This document shows positions 1 to 6,410 of a DNA stretch of 8,873 bases, piece after piece. Source of the DNA: an archaeon. GTDB taxonomy: Archaea; Nanobdellota; Nanobdellia; Woesearchaeales; WJKL01. Position 1 is the first letter of the stretch. Every line of letters begins with the position of its first letter. The translations under genes and the position numbers were made by a program. The notes beneath the pieces were generated by a model that was given only the letters and a program-made list of their open reading frames with translations, had not been told where the DNA came from and made no database searches. The stretch lies in contig JAGVIO010000101.1 of NCBI GenBank assembly GCA_020056025.1, positions 1 to 8,873 of the forward strand, read 5' to 3'.

Positions 1-1
1 C

Positions 2-556
2 GCAAATCATAGATTTGCTGGCCTTTCTGAGCATGCTAAGAAAGGCATGCCTTTGGGCAATTTAACAAGCCAGTTCTTTGCAAATGTTTACCTGAATGAA
101 TTAGACCATTTTGTAAAGCACAAAATAAAAGCAAAATATTACATAAGGTATGTTGATGATTTTGTGATATTGCACAGCAGCAAAAATCAATTGGAAAAGT
201 ACAAAGGGCAAATCAGCAGTTTCCTCAACCAAAGCCTTTTGCTTGGGCTTCACCCAGACAAATCAAAAATAATTCAATTAAGCCAAGGAATACCGTTTCT
301 CGGGACAAGATGCTTCTATCATTATAAGCTTCTTAAGAAATCAAACATAATGAAATTCACGAGAAAACTGGCAGAAATGTGCAAATTGCACGATTCAGGA
401 AAATTGGATTATGACAATATCTATAATGTGATTGAAGGATGGCATGCATATGCAAAAACTTTTCAGGCATACAAGTTAAGGAAATCAATTTGTGACAAAG
501 CATGGCAAAAATTTGCAGGAGAGATTTCGCAGAAAGAGATTGCAAGAATGGCATAA
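2..556 (+). CDS. Reverse transcriptase, DGR-like, C-terminal part (5' end off window)
   Basis: RNA-directed DNA polymerase missing its N-terminal part. The frame is open from base 2, so the ATG at 47 is internal; 184 codons precede the TAA at 554-556. Numbering from base 2, LGNLTSQ (18-24) stands where group II intron RTs have a QGxxxSP-type motif; this swap is typical of DGR reverse transcriptases. The catalytic YVDD is at 50-53 (bases 149-160), GIPFLG at 96-101 matches the thumb-side motif of the Bordetella phage DGR RT family, and a basic aromatic tail with GWHAYAK and YKLRK (about 146-161) follows. No HNH or maturase extension is present. In a DGR the enzyme copies a template repeat with adenine mutagenesis to diversify a target gene. 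No template or variable repeat is visible here, so a standalone RT of this subgroup is also possible. RT identity is firm; DGR membership is inferred from motifs. Confidence 0.9.
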   Translation, partial: ANHRFAGLSEHAKKGMPLGNLTSQFFANVYLNELDHFVKHKIKAKYYIRYVDDFVILHSSKNQLEKYKGQISSFLNQSLLLGLHPDKSKIIQLSQGIPFLGTRCFYHYKLLKKSNIMKFTRKLAEMCKLHDSGKLDYDNIYNVIEGWHAYAKTFQAYKLRKSICDKAWQKFAGEISQKEIARMA

Positions 557-630
557 AACAACAGCCTCGCCATCATCTATCTTTATATATTTTTTTAGGC
601 GAGCTATTAAAAGAGTATAATAATTTTCTA
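557..630. other. Convergent gap between RT and gyrA with T-run, short stem and reverse TATA-like box
   Basis: This 74-bp gap separates the 3' ends of two converging genes. It holds a seven-T run at 590-596, a plausible archaeal oligo-T terminator for the RT transcript. The 6-bp inverted repeat CTCGCC (566-571) / GGCGAG (598-603) flanks it, but its 26-nt spacer makes it a weak hairpin. Read on the minus strand, 596 to 582 gives AAAAAATATATAAAG, essentially the same box that precedes the tsaC gene. The stretch may therefore terminate RT transcription, start an antisense transcript, or both. Confidence 0.4.
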
Positions 631-3600
631 TCATTCTTTCACAACCTTTGCAACAGCAGCAACCTTATCTCCTTCTTCAAGCTTCATTATCCTAACGCCC
701 TGCGTAGCACGACCAATAACAGAAATATCCTTTGCAGAAGTCCTTATTCCAATCCCTTTCTGGCTAATCAGCATCAGATCATCTTCATCAGTGACAATCT
801 TCACATCAACAACATTGCCGTTTCTTTCAGAGCATAATATGTTTGTAACGCCTTTTCCGCCGCGATTGATATGCCTGTACTCAGAAACATCAGTACGTTT
901 GCCATAACCGTTTTCAGTAACAGTCAGAACAGTCTTTCCGTCATCAGCAATTACAGTACTTACAACTTCATCTCCTTCTTCAAGATTTATTCCTCTTACG
1001 CCTTTTCCGCTTCTTCCGATAGAACGCACATCTTCTTCGCTAAACCTAACAGCAATTCCTTTTCTAGTAGCAATCATTATATTTTTCATCCCATCTGTAA
1101 GCAAAGCGCTGATCAGTTCATCTCCTTCATCAAGCCCAATTGCGATTATTCCTGATTTTCTTGGGTTTGCAAATTCTGAAATGTCTGTCTTCTTTACAGT
1201 CCCCTGTTTTGTGCTCAAGAACAGATATCCTTTCTCAAAGTTTACAACAGGAACATAAGCAGTTACTTTCTCGCCTTCACCTAACCTAAGCAAATTCACA
1301 ATAGCAGTTCCTTTTGCAGTCCTTCCTGCTTCTGGTATCTCATATACCTTCAGCCATCTGACTGTTCCCTTATTAGTAAAGAACAACACATGAGTATGGG
1401 TATTTGCAACAAATAAATCTTCAACAAAATCCTCATCTTTTGTTGTTGCAGCAATCATGCCTTTGCCGCCTCTTCTCTGGGATTTATACACATCAACAGC
1501 CTGCCTTTTGCAATAGCCAGAATGAGTTATGGATATGACCATCTCTTCAGGCACAATAAGGTCTTCTGCAACAATCTCCTCTTCTTCTTCGTGGATTATC
1601 TGCGTCTTTCTTGCATCGCCGTAATTCTTCTTGATCTCATCAAGCTCATTTTTTATTATCTGCAGGATCTTCTTCTCATCAGCAAGTATTGACTTCAAAT
1701 CAACAATCAGTTCCATTGTTTCCTTGTGGTCATTTCTTATCTTTTCCTGCTCCAGCCCAGTCAGCCTCTGCAGTTTCATGTCAAGTATTGCCTGCGCCTG
1801 CTTTTCAGTTATAGCAAGCTCAGACATCAGCACAGCTCTTGCTTCTTCAGCAGCTTTGCTTTCTTTTATCATCTTTATTGTTGCATCAATATCCCGCAGG
1901 GCGATAATCAATCCTTCCAGGATATGCGCTTTTGCTTCTGCTTCTTTAAGGTCAAATACAGTCCTCTTTCTTACAACAATCCTCCTGTGGCCGATAAAAT
2001 ACATAATCAGCTCTCTCAGATTAAGGACCTTAGGCTCATTATTGACAAGAGCAAGCATTATCACCCCAAAAGTAGTCTGAAGATTGCTCTGCTTCATCAG
2101 TTGGTTAAGGACAATCTCAGGGATTGCTTCTTTTTTCAGCATGATGACAACCCTTATGCCTTCTCTGTTTGATTCGTCTCTTATGTCTGAAATGTCATTT
2201 ATCTTCTTATCCTTCACAAGATCAGCGATGTGCTCAATCAGCTCTGACTTGTTTACTTGGTAAGGGATTTCAGTCACAATGATATTCTGCCTGTTGTTCT
2301 TGTTCTCAATCTCAGTCTTTGCCTTTACAACAATCCTTCCTCTTCCTGTTGTAAATGCACTTTTGATCCCATTTTTTCCAGAAATAATTCCGGCAGTGGG
2401 AAAATCAGGCCCATGCACAAAATGCATTAATTGCTCAACAGAAGCATTAGGATTGTCAATAAGGAATTTTGTCGCATCAGCAACCTCAGAAAGATTATGA
2501 GGAGGGATGTTTGTTGCCATTCCGACAGCGATTCCAGAGCTTCCGTTAATTAAAAGATTAGGGACTTTCGAAGGCAGGAACAAAGGCTCTTCAAGGCTTC
2601 CGTCAAAATTAGGAACAAACTTGACAGTCTCTTTATCTATGTCAAGTAGCATCTCTTCGGCAATCTTGTTGAGTTTTGCTTCTGTGTTATGGTTGATAAA
2701 ACCGTTTGCAACAAAAGAATGGCAGTTGCTATTTACTTTGATGGAATATACCTCTTTCAATTCATTATTTCTTTTAATTTCAACAATCTGATCAAAATAA
2801 AATCTATTTTTCAAAAGCCAATCTATTAATTGTTTATCTTCTCTATCAATATTTTTAACCAGAAGATTATAATTCTTTTTTAATGAATTATACCTATCAA
2901 AATTATTTTTGTCTATAAAAGTGGAACAATATTTCTGTCTTAAATAATCGTTCAAGAAAGGTACAAAATCAGTCTTACTTAGTCTACTGGAATTTATTGT
3001 TTCAATATTCTTCAGAATCTCATTCTTTCTTTTTGAAAAAAATCCTATTTCTTGCTTAAAACGGAATATATTTTCATACGATGATAAAAACAATCTTAGG
3101 CAATTGTTTCTTTTATCAACATAAGGTTTGTTGCTTATAATCCCAAAGTTCAATAAAATAACTTTTAATTGTTCAATCAATTTGCCACTCTTTGAATCAT
3201 AAGTGAGTTGTACACTTTTTCCGCCATGCCTTTTGTCAACAGCCAATTGAACACTACCATCACCTTCAAATAGGCCCGTTAAAAAATTCTTAATATTCTC
3301 TTTTGTTGACATTAAAACAGAAAAAGGAACTTCTTTTTCATGTGCCTTGGAAGCTTTAAAACCTAGATTTTGCAAGAATAAAACTATTTTTTGTTCATAT
3401 ATGCTTAATTCTTTGCAATCTCCTTTCACATCTCTCTCATATATCTGTACTCCTTTGAATTGCGATACTATGATTGATTTAATTTTATTATAGAAAGTCA
3501 TATCTTTATTGTTAAAAAGAATCTGTTTGTTATGGAAACTTCCTTCGCTTACAAGTGCTCCGAGAAGAAATGCTAATTCATCATTCATCTTAGAAGGCAA

Positions 3601-4365
3601 TTTAATTTCATTTTTGAATCCCTTCATTGGATAATGTCTTCGTAAATCTAATGATTCCTTAGAAAATAGATTATGATTCCTATTTATCAGGACAATATCT
3701 TCTTCTTTAAGTTCTTCCAGAAGTTTCCATGAAATTATTGGCTTAAAATCTGGGCCAACTTTCCATGTAAGAATAGGATGATTATAAGACCCTTCAATAA
3801 AATATCCTGCTTTCGTCTCAATTTTTATTGTTTTATGTTTTCCTGAATTAAAAAATCTAGTCGCATCATTCTTTTTTCCATCATATGATAGGACATTCAA
3901 ATTAATTGGCGTTTCGCTTTTATTAGTTATGCTATTTATTGGTATCAACCCTTTGTCTGTTAATACAAGACTATCTCCAGTAACACAATATCTCATCGCG
4001 GCCGCGGAATCCCCGTCTACCGATCCAAAATTTCCCTGCCCTTTTATCAGAGGATAACGCAAACTGAAATCCTGCACCATCCTTACCAAAGCATCATAGA
4101 CAGCAATATCTCCGTGCGGATGGAATTTACCCAAAACTTCCCCTACAATCCTCGCGCATTTCTTGAAAGGCTTGTTATAAGTCATGCCCATCTGCTGCAT
4201 CGCATAAAGAATCCTTCTGTGGACAGGCTTTAAGCCATCGCGAACATCAGGCAAAGCCCTTCCGACAATGACAGACATGGAGTAATCTAGATAAGATTTC
4301 TTCATCTCTTCTTCGATTATCTGAGGTATAATATTCTCTTTTTTGAGAGGTTCGTTGTCTGCCAT
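631..4365 (-). CDS. gyrA: DNA gyrase subunit A, precursor containing an intein
   Basis: Type IIA topoisomerase subunit that cuts and rejoins DNA and, with GyrB, introduces negative supercoils. The precursor has 1244 residues; removing the 434-residue intein leaves 810, normal for GyrA. The N-terminal breakage-reunion domain shows DGLKPVHRRILYAM and HPHGD, and the catalytic Tyr126 with Arg125 before it in DSAAAMRY (E. coli Tyr122). The extein resumes at TEAKLNKIAEEM. The GyrA box QRRGGKG at 963-969 (bases 1459-1479; 529-535 after splicing) marks a gyrase, not a ParC-type topoisomerase IV. A C-terminal beta-pinwheel follows and there is no acidic tail. The start chosen is the ATG at 4365 because MADNEPLKKENIIPQ is a typical N-terminus and the upstream in-frame ATG at 4398 lies before the predicted transcription start. 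The residue equivalent to E. coli Ser83 is Ile87. gyrB is not in the window. Archaeal gyrases are generally regarded as acquired from bacteria. Confidence 0.97.
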   Translation of the reverse strand: MADNEPLKKENIIPQIIEEEMKKSYLDYSMSVIVGRALPDVRDGLKPVHRRILYAMQQMGMTYNKPFKKCARIVGEVLGKFHPHGDIAVYDALVRMVQDFSLRYPLIKGQGNFGSVDGDSAAAMRYCVTGDSLVLTDKGLIPINSITNKSETPINLNVLSYDGKKNDATRFFNSGKHKTIKIETKAGYFIEGSYNHPILTWKVGPDFKPIISWKLLEELKEEDIVLINRNHNLFSKESLDLRRHYPMKGFKNEIKLPSKMNDELAFLLGALVSEGSFHNKQILFNNKDMTFYNKIKSIIVSQFKGVQIYERDVKGDCKELSIYEQKIVLFLQNLGFKASKAHEKEVPFSVLMSTKENIKNFLTGLFEGDGSVQLAVDKRHGGKSVQLTYDSKSGKLIEQLKVILLNFGIISNKPYVDKRNNCLRLFLSSYENIFRFKQEIGFFSKRKNEILKNIETINSSRLSKTDFVPFLNDYLRQKYCSTFIDKNNFDRYNSLKKNYNLLVKNIDREDKQLIDWLLKNRFYFDQIVEIKRNNELKEVYSIKVNSNCHSFVANGFINHNTEAKLNKIAEEMLLDIDKETVKFVPNFDGSLEEPLFLPSKVPNLLINGSSGIAVGMATNIPPHNLSEVADATKFLIDNPNASVEQLMHFVHGPDFPTAGIISGKNGIKSAFTTGRGRIVVKAKTEIENKNNRQNIIVTEIPYQVNKSELIEHIADLVKDKKINDISDIRDESNREGIRVVIMLKKEAIPEIVLNQLMKQSNLQTTFGVIMLALVNNEPKVLNLRELIMYFIGHRRIVVRKRTVFDLKEAEAKAHILEGLIIALRDIDATIKMIKESKAAEEARAVLMSELAITEKQAQAILDMKLQRLTGLEQEKIRNDHKETMELIVDLKSILADEKKILQIIKNELDEIKKNYGDARKTQIIHEEEEEIVAEDLIVPEEMVISITHSGYCKRQAVDVYKSQRRGGKGMIAATTKDEDFVEDLFVANTHTHVLFFTNKGTVRWLKVYEIPEAGRTAKGTAIVNLLRLGEGEKVTAYVPVVNFEKGYLFLSTKQGTVKKTDISEFANPRKSGIIAIGLDEGDELISALLTDGMKNIMIATRKGIAVRFSEEDVRSIGRSGKGVRGINLEEGDEVVSTVIADDGKTVLTVTENGYGKRTDVSEYRHINRGGKGVTNILCSERNGNVVDVKIVTDEDDLMLISQKGIGIRTSAKDISVIGRATQGVRIMKLEEGDKVAAVAKVVKE
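2686..3987 (-). mobile_element. GyrA intein with LAGLIDADG homing endonuclease
   Basis: A 434-residue protein-splicing element in frame within gyrA, between the catalytic Tyr and Thr, the insertion site known from mycobacterial GyrA inteins. Splicing residues: Cys1 in CVTGDSLVL (block A); a block B-like GSYNH with His70, where Ser replaces the usual Thr; a block F-like NCHSFVANG with His423; and the C-terminal INHN with His433 and Asn434, followed by Thr as the +1 nucleophile. The middle carries two dodecapeptide motifs of a LAGLIDADG endonuclease: LLGALVSEGS (141-150, acidic Glu148) and LTGLFEGDGS (236-245, acidic Asp243). Nothing in it is broken, so both splicing and homing could be active. 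One sampled 60-base line inside it (3061-3120) is 27% G+C, against 47% for one in the flanking extein (4141-4200). It belongs with the large endonuclease-bearing GyrA inteins, not the 198-residue Mxe mini-intein. Confidence 0.96.
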
Positions 4366-4405
4366 TTTCCGTCGATAAATTACACCCAAAAAGAGCATGT
4401 TTTTG

Positions 4406-4420
4406 TTTATAAATCTTTGC
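4406..4420 (-). promoter_or_regulatory. gyrA promoter, BRE and TATA box
   Basis: On the minus strand the sequence reads GCAAAGA followed by TTTATAAA. The TATA centre is about 44 bp upstream of the chosen ATG (4365). Transcription would start near 4384, giving a leader of roughly 19 nt, unlike the leaderless neighbours. No convincing Shine-Dalgarno sequence is seen in that leader; a GGTG lies too far from the ATG. The placement also argues against the in-frame ATG at 4398, which would not be in the transcript. Confidence 0.6.
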
Positions 4421-4430
4421 TTTGCAGAAT

Positions 4431-4467
4431 GGCCTTATAGCAGCTGAAAAAGCTGTTTTCAAAGGCC
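4431..4467. repeat. Two-part inverted repeat between divergent promoters
   Basis: An outer stem GGCCTT (4431-4436) / AAGGCC (4462-4467) encloses an inner stem CAGCT (4441-4445) / AGCTG (4451-4455) around a GAAAA loop. Both arms are perfect and the whole element spans 37 bp. It lies 18 bp beyond the gyrA TATA/BRE block (upstream with respect to gyrA) and about 50 bp upstream of the rightward TATA box at 4516. It is not in any gene I accept. It could be a regulator binding site or a cruciform-forming element; its role is unknown. Confidence 0.5.
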
Positions 4468-4503
4468 CAAACACTCTATAATTTATACTACTCATAAGTA
4501 ACT

Positions 4504-4523
4504 AAAACAGAAAGGTTTATATA
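4504..4523 (+). promoter_or_regulatory. Promoter of the 4546 gene (BRE + TATA), leaderless
   Basis: A purine-rich BRE-like GAAAGG (4510-4515) leads into TTTATATA (4516-4523). The TATA centre lies 26-27 bp before the ATG at 4546, the usual archaeal TATA-to-transcription-start distance, so transcript and coding sequence should begin together. The 18-nt stretch 4504-4521 is identical to 7705-7722 in front of another leaderless gene. Confidence 0.75.
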
Positions 4524-4545
4524 GGCTCTGCCCTTTATCAAACCC

Positions 4546-5439
4546 ATGAGCGATGCCAAAAATCCTCCATCCGCTGGCAAAACAGCTGCCCAAGGATTGG
4601 AGACCATAATCGACTGCAAGATTCATTTGCTTAAAGCAAAATTAAAACAAGCTAAATTGAATAAGGATAGCTTAGAGTCTGCTTTGCATATATTTGACAC
4701 TAACCTAAAGCTAGATTCTTTGGAAATCCCAGCCAAGTTAGAAACTGTTTACCTGTACACTATTGCAAATATACTTGAATCTCTGTACAGCGAGCTTTCT
4801 GAAAATACGCGCAAGCAGCTTGACCAGCAGAAATGCCAGAGCAAGGAATATACAAAAGATATTGCACGCCTGTTCAGCAGAGTTATGGACTCTGTTGCAG
4901 AATACAAGAAAATTCCTCCTCTGCAGCAGAAAGCAGAAATCCAGCCAGCTCAGGCAAATCTTCAGCAAAAGACAGAGATAATTTATAAATCAAGCACAGT
5001 GGCAGTTCCAAAGCCGAAAACAGAAATTTTGCCGCAAAAGCTTGACACGATTGTTGAATATAAAAAAGAAGATGTCAAAGAAATTCCGCAGAATAATTAC
5101 TTTCCCTGCACTTTTTTTACCCCTCATACTAATGAGATGTCCAGTGCATATGCCACAACAGCTGAAAAAGAGAAATTAAGATCTGCACTGCTTGCAGCAA
5201 AAGTTACTGGAATTGAAGGAATGCATGAATTGTTCATAAAGTTTATGCAGCCAGCCAGGTCGCAGAACAAATTTTTTGCATTCAATAAAACAGACTTGTC
5301 TGGAAAGCAGCAGAATGATCTCAAGCATTATATCAAAGCAGGCTATTTTGTCATAGGAAGATGGCAGGGCAAAGAGATTGTCAGCCTGATATATCCCAAG
5401 CCAGCTAAACTCTCTTCACCAGATTCTTCAAAACACTGA
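4546..5439 (+). CDS. Unrecognised 297-residue protein with helical head and Q/P/K-rich linker
   Basis: I do not recognise the family. Three parts can be seen. Residues 15-120 look mostly alpha-helical with coiled-coil-like charge spacing. Residues 120-200 form a low-complexity linker rich in Gln, Pro and Lys with loosely repeated short motifs (KAEIQP 129-134, KTEII 142-146, KTEILP 158-163; EYKK at 119-122 and again at 171-174). Residues about 203-285 look like a small folded domain ending in GYFVIGRWQGKEIVSLIYP, which suggests a beta hairpin. There is no signal peptide or membrane segment, so it is probably cytoplasmic. The start is supported by a TATA box at leaderless spacing. It is monocistronic, divergent from gyrA and convergent with scpB across a 26-bp gap. 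Codon use resembles the neighbours, so it is probably a real lineage gene. The head-linker-domain build could suit a scaffold or DNA-associated protein, but that is speculation. Confidence 0.8.
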   Translation: MSDAKNPPSAGKTAAQGLETIIDCKIHLLKAKLKQAKLNKDSLESALHIFDTNLKLDSLEIPAKLETVYLYTIANILESLYSELSENTRKQLDQQKCQSKEYTKDIARLFSRVMDSVAEYKKIPPLQQKAEIQPAQANLQQKTEIIYKSSTVAVPKPKTEILPQKLDTIVEYKKEDVKEIPQNNYFPCTFFTPHTNEMSSAYATTAEKEKLRSALLAAKVTGIEGMHELFIKFMQPARSQNKFFAFNKTDLSGKQQNDLKHYIKAGYFVIGRWQGKEIVSLIYPKPAKLSSPDSSKH

Positions 5440-5465
5440 AGCTTCTTCCGCAGTAGACGCATCTC

Positions 5466-6410
5466 TTACTCTTTCCTTTCAGATCCTGCTTCAGATTCTG
5501 GTACTTCATCTGATGCCTGCACTTCGGGCACATTAGAATAAACATTTTTATCTTCCTCTTTCTGTATTTCTTTTATATCAGCTTCAGCTTCTTCAAGCTT
5601 TTCCTCTTCTTTCTCTTCAAGCTCAGCAAGCTCTTTCTTCTCTTCAGTAATATTCTGCATTTCTTCTGCACTCTCTTTTGCTGCTTCTGTTTTTTCTTCT
5701 TTTTTCTCTGCTACATTTCCTTCTGCTTCAGCTGTCTTTTCTTTAGGTTCTTTTATTTCTTTCTCTTCTGCATTTTCAACAGCATCCTTTTTCTGCTCTT
5801 TCTCTTTTCTTCTCTGCTCTTCAAGCATTGCTTTCTTCAGCCTGGCATCATCAATCTTCCTTTCAGCTTCATCAATGTCTTTCTCATCCTTTACTATTTT
5901 CTTCTGGATGTATTCAGGCATTATTCCCTTGAACAGTTCGCGGGCTTCTTCTTTAGTAGGCAGATCAAAATACTCAAAGAATCTTTGTGTCAGAGTGATT
6001 TTCTTTGTCCTTCCGAACATCTGCCTTGTGATAAAGCCCATGTTCTCAAGCACCTTTAAATGGTCATAAGCCTTGTTGTGCCTTATCTTGATCACATCAG
6101 CCTGCAAAACAGGATATTTCCATGCGACAACAGCAAGTGTCTGCATAAGCGGCTTGTCCAGTTCTGTCTGCGAAACAACCCTTCTGACAATAGGCTGGTA
6201 ATGGTCCTTGACAGTCATCTTCCAGACATCTCCTTCATTGAGAATCATCATTGAGCTTGCTCCTGCATCATACTCTGCTTTCAGCTCCTGCAGGCACAAT
6301 TTAATCTTGTCAATATCCCTTAAGCAGGTGAACTGCGCAATCTCTTCAACATTCAGCCTTCTAGCAGATGCAAACAGCAAAGCCTCAATCTTCTGTTTTT
6401 CATTCGGCAT
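5466..6410 (-). CDS. scpB: Chromosome segregation/condensation protein ScpB with charged C-terminal tail
   Basis: Non-SMC subunit that binds the ScpA kleisin in the SMC-ScpAB condensin, which organises and separates chromosomes. Residues 1-172 are the family core of two winged-helix domains: MPNEKQKIEALLFAS with the following helices, then the hallmark second domain TLAVVAWKYPVLQADVIKIR (91-110), DHLKVLENMGFI (116-127), and a GRTKKITLTQRFFEYFDL wing (134-151) close to the usual ScpB G-R-x-x-x-Y/L-x-T-T-x-x-F-L-x-x-F pattern. Residues 173-314 are an extra tail, very rich in Glu, Lys and Ala, probably disordered or a single charged helix; many ScpB proteins end near 180-200 residues. It starts inside the upstream gene with an 11-bp overlap, so the pair is cotranscribed and likely translationally coupled. 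No strong Shine-Dalgarno is visible: a GGGAG lies about 18 nt from the ATG. Neither scpA nor smc is in the window. Confidence 0.92.
   Translation of the reverse strand: MPNEKQKIEALLFASARRLNVEEIAQFTCLRDIDKIKLCLQELKAEYDAGASSMMILNEGDVWKMTVKDHYQPIVRRVVSQTELDKPLMQTLAVVAWKYPVLQADVIKIRHNKAYDHLKVLENMGFITRQMFGRTKKITLTQRFFEYFDLPTKEEARELFKGIMPEYIQKKIVKDEKDIDEAERKIDDARLKKAMLEEQRRKEKEQKKDAVENAEEKEIKEPKEKTAEAEGNVAEKKEEKTEAAKESAEEMQNITEEKKELAELEEKEEEKLEEAEADIKEIQKEEDKNVYSNVPEVQASDEVPESEAGSERKE

Noticed and set aside
357..554. 65-residue minus-strand frame downstream of the reverse TATA-like box
   Set aside because: It lies wholly antisense to the RT, and its ATG is about 31 bp from the TATA centre, not the local 25-27 bp; an antisense RNA is more plausible than a protein.
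2..556. Group II intron maturase
   Set aside because: The LGNLTSQ motif and the absence of an intron RNA 3' domain between the RT stop and gyrA fit a DGR-like RT better.
502..837. Plus-strand open frame crossing the RT end and the gyrA 3' end
   Set aside because: It overlaps two well-supported genes out of frame, has no promoter or family signal, and is mostly antisense to gyrA.
1631..2172. Two long plus-strand open frames opposite gyrA
   Set aside because: Their Ser/Leu/Phe-rich composition is what the antisense of a Lys/Glu-rich gene gives; gyrA on the other strand is certain.
4366..4398. Upstream in-frame ATG at 4398 as the gyrA start
   Set aside because: The added residues MLFLGVIYRRK have no counterpart in GyrA, and the TATA box at 4406-4413 would start transcription downstream of this codon.
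4247..4495. 82-residue minus-strand frame across the gyrA start and intergenic region
   Set aside because: It overlaps the gyrA N-terminus in another frame and spans its promoter and the inverted repeat.
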